DNA of 64,000 nucleotides, taken from NCBI GenBank assembly GCA_963921825.1, contig OY997588.1, positions 137,299,203 to 137,363,202 on the forward strand. The letters are read 5' to 3'. The notes under the pieces are model-generated. The model was not told the origin of the DNA. It made no database searches and worked only from the letters and a program-made list of their open reading frames with translations. This document shows, piece after piece, positions 32,914-44,212 of the stretch; position 1 is the first letter of the stretch, and each line of letters begins with the position of its first letter. Origin of the DNA: Erodium maritimum (taxonomy: Eukaryota > Streptophyta > Magnoliopsida > Geraniales > Geraniaceae). The position numbers were made by a program, and so were the translations under genes.

Positions 32914-34934
32914 TTTTTTTTTATCAGCAAAACATATATTAAAAGAACCTCTCACGAGGAGAAAGAGATTACAAGATGAATCCAGCTACAGATTCAACCA
33001 AAAAAAACAAACCAGAGTAGGACGCAGCCTACAGAAACAAATGTAGGACGCAACCTACTGAAACTGAACCACTAAAGAACAAGTTCTAAAAACTAGGTTT
33101 AACTATCATGAATCCCTGAGAAACCGAACACAGTAGAAATACTCCCAAAAACGAAAAAGGATCTGGAATTCGGATATAGCTACCATGAAGCTCTATATTT
33201 GAAAAACGGGTCTTGAGTACCCAAATGTGACCACCATGAAGCACTGAGGGGAGTAAAATCCAATTGTCAAACCTCACCGGCTAAAATCCAAACCCTAACC
33301 TTGATTTGCTCAACCGACTCCCATCTCTATAGAGCTGCTCATCTAAGGACAACAACTATAATGCCGGCGGCAGACACCACAAACGGCTGAGACAGATCCG
33401 AATTACCATACAAACCCTATCAGATGGCTTATGAGGGGCAAACAACACCCATGAAACTCGCCGGCAGTCAACGCCTTGAACCAACGAGCTCGACCCACCA
33501 CCCGAGTCGAGATGAAGCGAAACCAAATACTATGGGAAGCATGCACGAATAGGAGAGGCTTAGCTAACCAAGGTAAAAGGGAGGGGACAACTTCAGAACT
33601 GGTCATCATGGCATGCACCCGTACCGGCCCTCGTCACGAAACCGGCCAACACCGAGAATCGCCTGTAGGGGACCCGATATTTATACCGAACACCAGACAT
33701 GCCTTTCTGCCAGGCTTCGGCTTTAGCCGAGAGGGTAAACCTCCAGTGAGACGAACAACACCATCCACCGCCAAGAACTCCGGAACCGAGATGCCGCAAA
33801 GGCACAAGTCAACTCAGCAAGCAAAACAGGAGAGAGAAGTAGAAAAGACCTGCGCCAATCTTCAGTAGATGACGAAGAAAGACCTCCCACTGAAGTCTCA
33901 AAAACACACAACTCCCGAGGCTTACGCACCCGCAGCAGCCACAAAAAGCATCGGCACGAGGGCACGAAAAAACCAGAAGATCTGTCCAGAGAGCTAAACG
34001 GGTCGACCCGAATCCAGAGAAGAAATGGATCCGGGCATAACCCGACCCAGACCTGGACCGACCCGGACCTGGACCTGGTCTGAACCAGGCTCGAACCAGG
34101 CGTTAGCCTGGCCCGAACCAGGCGACAACAAAGGCCCAAACTCGGCACCAGCCTAAGCCCGATCCAGGTCCCCTCAGAGCCCGAACCCAACAAGGCCCAC
34201 CACCCCTACAAGCCCACTCCGCCCAATAGCCCAAGCCCGAGTAAAACTTACCGGTCAACACTACAGACGCATGACAAGAGCTAGTAAGGACGGCGACATG
34301 TGAACGCCGACCATCGAAGCCGAATTTGACGGAGCGACACCTGCCTAGAACCGCGCCCATCAAAGGCCATATCAGCCAAGAAAAAGTGACCCACGCCGGA
34401 AAAGGACTAACGCCGGAGAAAAAAACGCCAAAGGCAGAGAATCGTCCGAAGACGACGAACACCTGCGGGAGCAGTAAGGAGAGGAGAGAACGACGAACAA
34501 ACTGTAGATCTGGGAAGAACGAGCCCGTAAAGGGTGTCGAATCACTCCCACACCAGATCTGGAGTCAGAGTCCGTCCCAAGTCCGACTAACCTTTCAAAC
34601 CTTCTGAAAAATCGACGCCGACTAGCAACACAGACCTATGCCAACGACCCAGAATCGGAGGCGAGAAATACGACAGCGAGAAAAAGCTTATAGATTCGGC
34701 GAGAACCAAGGAAAAACAGAGGAGGGGGAAACAAGGGGGAGAAGAAGAAGGCTGTGAAAAAGATAAAGGAGAGAGTACACCACCGGCAACAACCAAGGCC
34801 GGAAGCTTGTCGTCGCTGGTGGTGTGAGGAGGCGGCAACTAGGGTTAAAGGGAGGCGGGCCTTTTTGAAAAGAGAGAGAAAAAAACCCAAGGTGTCACTA
34901 GTTAGCCTTTGTGATTCACCATACAATGATATTC
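32914..34934 (-). mobile_element. LINE-like retroposon lacking reverse transcriptase (copy D)
   Basis: The 11-bp duplication AAATAAGAGGA (32903-32913 and 34935-34945) is perfect. On the minus strand the 3' end is TTCTTTTAATATATGTTTTG...GATG then a run of A. The 5' region contains TTAACCCTAG near 34845. At 2.0 kb it is the longest copy. Minus-strand frames such as 34193-33723 and 34462-34103 are GC-driven and lack domains; no RT motif was seen. Confidence 0.75.
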
Positions 34935-34945
34935 AAATAAGAGGA

Positions 34946-35345
34946 GACTAGGAGGTCGACAAGCAGCGACAAGCACAAATGGTGAGTGAACTCGAAGCAA
35001 AGAGGGAGGTTAAACGCGATGCAAGGAAGGAGGTTGAACTCTGAGCAAAAATGAAGGTTGTAGTCGAAGCAAAATTGGTAGCTGAAGTACAAGCAAAGGT
35101 GGATGCCGAAGTAGAGAAGAGGAAGCTGCATCAACAAGAGAGGAAAGGGGTCGTGGATGAACTTTACAAAAACGATTATGGAAAGTTTTTGAAAGGACTC
35201 ATAAGCTTGTTTAAAGAACAAAATGCGACCATCACAATTGAGCTTGAACTTGAGAGTGAGTTAGGTAGTAGAAACGATGTTCTTGATAAAACCAGAAGCA
35301 ATAGAAGATGGGTATCACATGTTTTTTTTATTGAAATATGAAAGA
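34946..35345 (+). pseudogene. LTR-element remnant, 3' part (Lys/Glu-rich)
   Basis: It continues the remnant interrupted by copy D. An open frame at 35051-35341 (96 residues) is charged and helical (KVVVEAKLVAEVQAKVDAEV), likely coiled coil, with an upstream in-frame stop near 35041. It may be a gag-like or nuclease-associated helical region of a decayed retroelement. No enzyme motif is present. Confidence 0.35.
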
Positions 35346-35636
35346 TTTAAGGTACTGAGATGGAATTACTCCTTTTATCGTATTTCTGATAAAATGTATT
35401 AATGTTTCAGAATGTAAGTAAGGATGATGCAAATTAAATGTTTGAATGTTTCGTTAGTTGATTTTTTTGAAATATTATTGATTTTCTTATTTTCTCAATA
35501 TGTGTAGGGACGTGAAAATTTTGGCGAAAGATATGAAAATCCCAAATAATTGATGTTCGATTTGGAAATTTTATGTTTTGTAGTGTGTATGTAATCGTTT
35601 TTGTTAGATTTTTAGGATCAAAATCATATAACAATA

Positions 35637-35885
35637 TGTTTAAAATTATGGAACGGAATTTTTAAAATTATGGAACCTCAATTTTAAAATTTTGAAACAC
35701 CAATTTTAGAATTATGGAACACCAATTTTCACTTTTTGGAATATCAAGTATACAAATTTTGTAACATCAGCTATAAAATTCTAAAACATTAGTTATAAAA
35801 TTTGAAAACAACCATTATAAAATTATGTAATATTAGTTATAAATTTATGTAACATTGGGTTTAAAATTATGAAAAAAATTAATAA
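35637..35885. repeat. Degenerate tandem repeat, ~25-28 bp unit
   Basis: Roughly nine diverged copies of an AAAATTATGGAAC...CAATTTT-like unit lie head to tail. AT-rich. Confidence 0.6.
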
Positions 35886-36083
35886 TATTTAAAAAAGTCG
35901 ATAGTAAAAATTAAATATTAAAAAAAAATTACCCTCATATTAAAGAAAATACTAATTCACCCTCGATTACAAGTTGTTAAAATATCATAATTTAAGAACA
36001 TTTTCTGTAAACATATAATACTCGAGAGACATATTTTGCAAACATATAATATTTTAGGGACATTTTTTCCGATAAAAGACTAT

Positions 36084-37320
36084 GGATAATTACAATTATT
36101 TACCCTTAAGTTTACACGATTATTGAATGAGTATCCTGATGTTTTTTATTTGATGCATACCCTCATGTTTCATCTTGTAACAATTTACCCATTTTGTTCA
36201 ATTTTCCATTTGTTTACTGTTCACTTTTACAAAAATGCCCTTAGTTATATAACCCTAAATCAACTCCAACCCTAAATCTATCACCAACCCTAAATCGAAC
36301 TTTAAATCTCTCTCTAACCTAAATCTTTTATATTTTTAAAATAAAAATTAAATTAATTTTTTATGGCTTCTCCAACGAGACTCGTCCTAAAGCTCGTCTT
36401 AGTCGGCCAAACGGAGCGCGGCCGGAGTAAGTCTTCGTCGAACTTGAGGGGGCGTGTCTTCATAGACGACGGTGGTAGATCGAGGAAGAGGTAGGGCGAC
36501 GACGACTTCACAGCGTCGTCATGTACCTCCCCCGTTCACTCCACGAACCCAAATTTAAAGAAGACGCTGGCGAGTTTGTGGGGTTCCGGAGGCACGAGTT
36601 CTGCCTCGATTTTCCACCGTCACCGCTCGTCCTTACAGATTTGTCTCAATCTCCTCAGTTCGCATCGCTCAACTACCCCTAAATATGAAGAACATCCCGA
36701 CAAGATTGAAGAACACTAAAAAAAATATATACTCTTGTTTTTTTTTTTCAATCATACTTTTGTAGTTTTTGTAAAAGGAACATACATGAATAGGTTATCA
36801 TAAGATTAGGATAGGATTATGTGAATTTTCTTATTATTTATTTTTTTAATTTTTTTATTCTTTTATACTTGATTTTTATGTTTATTTATATATTTCTATA
36901 TATTTTAAAATTAAAATATGATTTCTTTAAAAATAAATTGAATAAAAAATGATTTATTGATGAATTAGTAGTATTATTTTAAAAAATGAAAATTATTTTG
37001 AATTAAAATTTAATTTTGAAAAAAATGATTTATATATTTTTTAAAATTAAAATATGAAATTTGAATGAGGTTTTATTTAAAAATATATATTAAAATTAAA
37101 AAATAAATTAGGTTTAGGACTGGGAAGGTAGATGGTGTAAATTTGGATAATAGTTGAAGGCATTCTGAACAAATCTGAAAAAATGAACGGTAAACGGATG
37201 GAAAATTGGACAGAAAGAATAACGTTGTTAAAAATTGTAACTTTAGGGTATGCATCAGTTAAAATCAATGTATTCATTATATAATCGTATAAATTTAAGG
37301 ATAGGTAATAGTAATTATTC
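36084..37320. mobile_element. Mutator-like inverted-repeat element with a possible gene capture
   Basis: Arms of about 150 bp are inverted copies: GGATAATTACAATTATTTACCC and following at the left; the complement of GGATAGGTAATAGTAATTATTC at the right. Shared motifs include GATGCATACCCT and CAATTTTCCAT. Flanks AAAAGACTA / AAAAATCTA (7 of 9) may be the decayed 9-bp target duplication. Inside, 36363-36690 is much richer in GC than the arms and looks genic. No transposase is visible, as in Pack-MULEs. Confidence 0.55.
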
Positions 37321-37381
37321 TAAAAATCTATTATAGTGTAAGAATAAAAGTGGTATTTTTTTTAGCCAACCCTATGGTTTC

Positions 37382-37530
37382 TGTTAAATCTCAAACTAAT
37401 AGCAATATTGTTGATGAACTTGATCAAATACATAAGTAGAGAGCCCTTTATATAGGATAGTAATCGTACAATAAGGAAATAACTTTAACTATATAAAATA
37501 GGAAATATCCTATTTTTCTTATTTCTAACA
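37382..37530 (-). repeat. 3' LTR of the defective Copia element
   Basis: 149 bp, TG...CA. It is followed by CTCCCCCTTAAGCTGGAG, the complement of a polypurine tract. Confidence 0.92.
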
Positions 37531-37756
37531 CTCCCCCTTAAGCTGGAGCATACAAATCAAAAGCACCCAGCTTGTTGCAAATATAGCTTATACGAGGTCC
37601 ACGTAGAGATTTAGTGAAGATATCTGCCAGCTGGTCGCAAGAGTTGACGAAACTGGTTTTGATGCAACATGATACAATCTTCTCTCTGATAAAGTGGCAA
37701 TCAATTTCTATATGCTTGGTTCTTCATGGAACACAGGATTAGACGCGATGTGTAGT

Positions 37757-40700
37757 TGTCACGCCCCAAATCCGGTATTGACCGGACCCGAGACGTGACT
37801 TGGTAAATTTCAAATAAAAGCAATTTAAGATAAATAATGACTGATAAAGGCAAAAAGCATAAAACAATGGAGCTAGAGTTTCTTAGTCCCGCGCTCAATA
37901 AAATACATAAGTTCAAAATAACCGTTTCGTCACTACGAAAGTATAAATAAACAAAAATCCGGACCCTTGCTAGCCCTATGCTCTGCGATGTCCTCTACTC
38001 CAAGCCATAATCACTACCTGTAGAAAACACAGTAAGGGGTGAGCTTGACGCTCAGTAGGGAAAACCATAAAAACATCCTTATATCGGGTTTACCAAAACG
38101 CGTGTCACCATTTAAAATATGACTAAAAGTTTGGCACTTGAAACGACACTTAAGCTAATTAAACGTCAACACTTCTCTTCATAACACACGAGATCCGACT
38201 ATACCATCATTAAACCTCACTAACGCCCACCTGGAGGCCAACTAAGGAACCACTAACATTCAGTTTCCACAACCCAAAGTCAAACACAACAATACTCAGT
38301 CACTTCAAAGCAATTCAAAATGAAACGGCCCGTAGCCATCGCACGGTCTAGGGAGCAACCCTCTCGGCCCGGCGTAGCCGTACGCAACTTCCCTAACACA
38401 GAGTCAGGATAGGCGGTCGACCTCATCGCGGACGCAGCATTTTATCGATCGACGGAAGGCAGGGAAATCGCCTCTTCGCGGCCTCATCTCTCGTGGTGCT
38501 CAACACAGCGTTTTACCGAGTGCTAGTCGGAAGGTAGGGAAATCACCTCTTCGCAGGACACAACATTTTACCGAGTCACGGTCGGAAGCTAGGGAAACCA
38601 CCTTTCTCGTGTACCATCGTACACCAAGCCTCACACTTTACCGCTCACTCACCCGGAAGGTACGACTCACCTTACGGAAGTACGTCTCTCACACTTTACC
38701 GGCGGCGCAACGGAAGGTACGACACACCCTCGGGCACAAATCATAACCATTATCACCAGAACAATCACAACCACACTCACAATCACAACCAAAAGCACAA
38801 TCATAATCACGTCGATCTATTACTCACCCGACCATATCACCAACAATGATTCACATTTCCACAAACACGGCACACTTGCCCACGCACAGTCACAACATGC
38901 AACATCGAGTATACTAGGCTTTGTCCCTTAATTACACTCACAATAATTCCGCACTTACCATCACTTACCGACACCCTCTCAGACACACTCAATACAACTA
39001 TCACAAAACAGTCACAATCACGTTCACAACCACAGTCATGTTTCAATAATAACACCGCCAACAGGCACATACCATCACTTACCGATACCACTCTCCACGT
39101 GGTTACCCCACCGGCTTAACCGGTATCCCCAACATTCCCAATCAGACATATCAAGTAAAATAGGGAAAAGCACTCAAATAACTGATCATGCGTTCTCTTG
39201 TAAATTCTACTCATTTTCGTGTTCGTTATTTATTAACCGTTCAAGCATCACATGCATACACAGATACACTCGGCACACAAGTCCTACGGGCGCGACATGG
39301 CCCGATCTACCAGCACAACAATTCCCAAGACATAAATCGTAAATGTTCGCAGTTTGATACATCTACGCTAGTTGTTCGTTTCCTATATGCATACTAACTC
39401 TTTAGCCGGTTTATTAGGTTTCCCTATATGAATTCTAGTAAACCCGTAATAAAGTGGTTTCGAGGTAATCCCTACCTCTTGAAGAGCCGACCGTTGCGTC
39501 CCCTAGATGCTGACGTCCTGGCCCCACCGATCTTCTCCGCGCTCGGGGTAACGACCTGGTTTAACATAAAAGGGACGTATCAGTCCCGGTCCAATCCGTA
39601 ACGGTTCTCAAATTTGATATTTAAAACCAATCGTTCGTTCTGTCCAAGAAACCAGGTAATTAAGTTGATTTTAAATCAATTAATTATTTAAACCATTTAA
39701 ATAACCTGCCTCGACCCGGCCCGGCTCGAGTCCGACCCGAACCCGACCCAAATCCAGGTCTAAACCCGAGCCCATGACCTGAACCGAACCCGACCCAGAC
39801 CCGGAACCGCCTTAGGACCCGAACCTTAGACCCAGCCCGAGGCCCGAACCAGGTTCAAGCCCGAGGCCCAAACCTAGTCCGGCCCAAGACTCGGACCAGC
39901 GCTAAGGCCCAAGCCCAAGCTCGAGGTCGTCCCAGGCCCGAGCCCGACTCTGCTCAGGACGGTGAGGCGTTAGGGTTCCGACGGCTTCTGGCACGACGGC
40001 GATGGCGGTGGCGCTCGAGGGGCGGTTTCTTCATGGCGAGGCATCGTCAGAGGCCCGGAAAGGACAGAGGAAGGGTTCTGGCACGAGCTTCGAGCTGCTC
40101 CAGCCAGATCCGAAGCCGTGAGGGAGCTTCGCCGGCGCAAATCTCAGATATAAGATCTGAGAGCTCCGGCGAGCTCCTCCACCCTCGGATCTCGGCCAGA
40201 AAGGCTCGCTCGAGCCTAGAACGTGGAGAAGGAGGGACGGGGATGACGTATCGAGGTCGGAAAACATCTTACCGTCTCAGATCCGCTCGATTTCGGCGAG
40301 GTGGAACTCGAGAGGTTGACGACGACGCTGGAACTCGGTGAATCGTAGAGGAAGACGGACGAGCGGAGAGGGGCGTTCGTTGGTGGTGGGTTTTGTCGAG
40401 GAAGGAAGCAAGTGGAAGGGGTTAGAAGAGGGAGGAAGGGCGAGCTCCGGCGTGGGTACGGTGAGCGACGGCGAGGTTGAGAGGTCTGGTTCGAGAGAGA
40501 AGGAGGGGGGGGGGATGCTGCTCTGACTCGGGATATGTGCGCTATAGTGGAAAGAGAGGTGACTGAGTGTGTTTTAAAGCTGGGGTTTTTGGGGCTCGTG
40601 GGCCTTGGGTGCGGTGTGGGCCGGTGCTGGCTCGGCCCAAGCTCAAACCTGGCAGCCCAAAAAAATGACCTGACCCTTTTTTTTCCACTCATTCCACTTC

Positions 40701-40769
40701 TTCGATCCAATTTCCAATCCCGTCGTTTTAAAACTGTAATTTAGACAAATAAAATACCAGGTCTTTACA
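37757..40769 (-). repeat. Gypsy 3' LTR (3.0 kb)
   Basis: In element orientation it begins TGTAAAGACCTGG, right after a purine tract (AAGGGGGGTAGAC), and ends CGGGGCGTGACA. Open frames near 40031-40744 lie in its GC-rich start and show no domain. A tandem array lies at 38440-38720. A related LTR is at 47644-50436. Confidence 0.88.
38440..38720. repeat. Tandem array in the Gypsy LTR
   Basis: About five diverged ~50-60 bp units, each with a TTTTACCG-type start, GGAAGGTA(G/C)G and ACCTCTTCG or similar. Unit boundaries are approximate. Confidence 0.65.
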
Positions 40770-40872
40770 GTCTACCCCCCTTAAAGGAATTTCGTCCCCG
40801 AAATTTTAAAACGGACGTACCTCAAGTGTCGAACAGGTGGGGATACTTCGCCCGGATCTCATCCTCGCGTTC

Positions 40873-42602
40873 CTAGGTCGACTCAGCTCCCTGGTGCTTC
40901 CAGTGTACTCGCACTAACGGAATCGTCATATTACGCAAGACCTTCTCTCCCGTATCCACAATCCTGACAGGTTGCTCCTCATACGAGACATCATCGGCTA
41001 CCTCGATGTCTGTCCACTCAATCACGTGGGAGGGATCCGCGTTGTACTTCCGCAGTTGGGAAACGTGGAAGACATTGTGGATGTTCCCAAGCTGCGGTGG
41101 CAACGCGAGTCGATATGCTACAGCTCCAACTCTATCTAGGATCTCTAAGGGTCCAATAAATCGCGGGGCCAACTTGCCTCCGCCACGACTGAACCGCACT
41201 AGCCCCTTCTTCGGGCTCAGCTTCAGAAACACCTGGTCACCCACGGTGAACTCCAAGTCTCGTCGTCGCCTATCAGCGTAGCTCTTTTGACGACTCTGTG
41301 CGGTCTTCAACCGCTCTCGGATCAGCGCGACATTCTCGGTCGTCTCTCGGACCATATCCGGTACCAACAAGTTCGTGTCTCCTACCTCAGCCCAACACAC
41401 AGAAGATCTACACGGCCTACCATACAACGCCTCAAAGGGTTCCATCTCGATACTGGCCTGGAAGCTGTTGTTGTAGGCGAACTCAGCCAAAGGTAGGTGC
41501 TCCTCCCAAGAACATCCGAAATCCAAAACACACGATCGAAGCATGTCCTCCAAAATATGAATCGTGCGCTCTGACAGTCCGTCGGTCTGCGGGTGGTAAG
41601 TTGTACTCAGTAGGACCTCGGTCCTTAACTCCTCCTGCAGGCTCTCCCAAAATCTCGAAGCAAAGCGGAGATCTCTGTCGGACACTATCGACACCGGAAC
41701 TCCGTGAAGTCGGATGATCTCGTGGACATACAAGCGACTCAATACCTCTACTGTATCTGTCATCCTCATGGCTAAAAAGTGAGCCGACTTCGTCAACCGA
41801 TCGACTATCACACACACGGCATCGTGTCCTCTCGAAGATCTCGGTAATCCGCATACAAAATCCATAGTAACATGTTCCCACTTCCACTCCGCTATCGGCA
41901 ACGGCTGTAGTAATCCTGCAGGGCGCTGATGCTCGGCCTTCACTTGCTGACAAGTCAGGCACCTCGATACGAAATCTGCCACGGCTCTCTTCATACCGCT
42001 CCACCAAAACTGTCGCCTGATATCTCGGTACATCTTGGTGCCACCCGGATGTACCGTGAGACGAGAATGATGCGACTCTCTCAATACAACCTCTCTACAA
42101 CTCTGCGGCACAAACAACACTCCGCGATACAGTAACCCTCGGTCATCACTGTACTCCCAGTCCTCTACCTCGGTGCCACTGATCACTCTCTCTCTGATCT
42201 CAACCGTCTCGGCATCAACTGTCTGTGCCTCTAGCACTCGTGCAATCAACGTGGGCTGAGCACCAATGAACACGTAGCCACGCTACTAGTGACCTCCTCT
42301 AGATCCAGTCTAAACGCAGCTAACTCTCCCAGCATGTCCCACTCTCGGACTGCCATGGCTGCTAGACTGAGAAACGATCTCCTACTCAGAGCATCGGCGA
42401 CCACATTCGCCTTGCCCGGGTGATAGTGCAGCTCAAAGTCATACTCCTCTAATAGCTCCATCCAACGACGTTGTCGCATGTTCAAGTCTGTTTGGGAGAA
42501 GATATGCTTGAGACTCTTGTGGTCGGAGAACACCCGAAACTTCTCCCTATAAAGATAATGCCTCCAACTCTTCAGAGCAAACACAACGGCTGCCAACTCC
42601 AA
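40873..42602 (-). pseudogene. Gypsy pol fragment: RNase H and integrase
   Basis: Frame 42602-42246 is RNase H ([55 protein letters not shown]). It is preceded by in-frame ERNYPTHD and then stops at the truncation point. Frame 42273-40873 (466 codons) is integrase: an HHSRLTVHPGGTKMY zinc-binding part, CLTCQQVKAEHQ, catalytic region WEHVTMDFVCGLP, VSDRDLRF and YHPQTDGLSERT, then a C-terminal GPLEILDRVGAVAYRL chromo-like barrel. A frameshift separates the two. RT and upstream parts are absent. Confidence 0.88.
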
Positions 42603-42618
42603 GTCATGGGTCGGATAG

Positions 42619-44158
42619 TTACGCTCGTGAATCTATTAATTTCAGTAGTGCTGCTTGATTGTCACATATTAATTTCATTGGAGTATACTTTATAAGCTTG
42701 AGTTCTTGAAGAAGTTGTTTAACCCATATGAGTTCACATGTTGCCAAGGCCATGATTTTATATTCAGCTTTTGCACTTGATCTAGCGACAACAGTCTGCA
42801 TTTTACTTTTCCAAGAGATCAAGTTATCACCTATCATGACACAGTAACCTGAAGTGGAACGCCTATCTGAGGGAGACCCTGCCCAATCTGCATCGGAATA
42901 TGCAACCACTTCAGTATTTCCTCTATCCTCATACAACAATCCTTGTCCCGGAGACCCCTTAATATACCTTAGGATGCGCATTACTGCGTCCCAATGGCTA
43001 TCACATGGGGATTGCAGAAACTGGCTGACCACACTTACAACGAATGAAATATCTGGTCGAGTAATAGTAAGATAATTGAGCTTCCCAACGAGTCTACGAT
43101 ACCTTCCAGGATCATCGAGAGGCTCCCCCTATCCTGGAAGAAGTTTGGAGTTTGGATCCATACGAGTATCACATGGTCGACAATCAAGCATTTTGGTCTC
43201 TTCAAGGATATCCAGAGTATATTTCCGTTGAGATATGACTATAGCGTTACTAGCTTGGGCAACCTCAATGCCAAGGAAATATTTGAGTAGACCCAAATCT
43301 TTAGTCTGAAAATGCTGGAAAAGGTGGCTTTTTAATTTAAGAATCCCAGCTTCATCATCTCATGTAATAACTATATCATCCACATAAACAACTAGATAGA
43401 TACTTTTGCCTTCTGATGTGTGATGATAGAAAACAGAATGACCAGCTTCGCTACGGACCATGCCAACCTGTTGAAGAACTATACTGAAATCTGCCAAACC
43501 ATGCTCGAGGAGATTGCTTGAGGCCATAAATAGAACGAAGAAGCTTACACACTAAATCAGACTCCCCTTGAGTAATAAAACTAGGTGGTTGCTCCATGTA
43601 GATGTCTTCATCGAGGTCACTATGAAGAAAGGCATTCTTGATATCCAATTGATGAAGAGGCCAATGTCTGACCGCAGCAATGGAGATAAAGAGACGAACA
43701 AAGGCAATATTTGCAACCGAAGAAAAAGTATCCCCATAGTCAAGCCCAAAAATTTGGGTATAACCCTTGGCAACCAGTCGGGCTTTTAGACGATCCACTT
43801 GATCATCTGGTCCCACTTTGACTGTATACACCCAACGGCATTCAACTGTAGACTGCCCTGGAGGGAGAGGAACTAACTCCCAAGTACCTTGAGACTCCAT
43901 AGTAGAGATTTCGTCAATCATAGCTTGCCGCCAACCATGGTGTGATAATGCCTCACTAGGATATTTAGGAATGGAAACAGCAGACAGAGAGGAAACAAAT
44001 GCATAGTACGAGGGAGATAAACGTTGGTAGCTAAGAAATGAATAAACAGGATGAGGATTACGAGTAGAGCGAGTACCACGTCGTGGAGCTAGAGGCTCGT
44101 CAGGGATCGGAGGCAGAATCGCGACAGGTTGATGTGATGGAGAAGGAGATGAGTGCAC
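42619..44158 (-). pseudogene. Copia RT and RNase H fragments
   Basis: Frame 44158-43451 has RT motifs (RLVAKGYTQIFGLDYGDTFS, HQLDIKNAFLHSDLDE, IYGLKQSPRAWF). The region 43450-43033 continues RT in shifted frames, with a VYVDDI-type catalytic site near 43380-43400. Frame 43032-42619 is RNase H (YSDADWAGSPSDRRSTSG, ELIWVKQLLQEL, LICDNQAAL), cut at the Gypsy junction. The rest of RNase H (from IASNPVFH) resumes at about 37756 and reads to the 3' LTR. Confidence 0.85.
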
Positions 44159-44212
44159 TGGATCATCAACAGGACCTGCAACCGAAGGAACATGTAGATG
44201 GCGAGAATAAAC

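Larger units (their letters stand above)
37757..42644 (-). mobile_element. 5'-truncated Gypsy element nested in the Copia element
   Basis: It starts TGTCACGCCCC and ends ...ATTAATTTCA, flanked by the 5-bp duplication GTAGT (37752-37756 and 42645-42649). It has one full 3.0-kb 3' LTR (37757-40769) preceded by a polypurine tract, plus pol RNase H and integrase. The 5' LTR, gag, protease and RT are absent. The 18 bp at the 5' tip match neither LTR end. Confidence 0.85.

Noticed and set aside
33476-33868. 130-codon plus-strand frame as a host gene
   Set aside because: It is antisense within retroposon D and overlaps other open frames; no domain recognised.
40031-40744. Open frames of up to 164 codons on both strands
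   Set aside because: They fall in the GC-rich start of the Gypsy LTR and overlap one another; no conserved domain.
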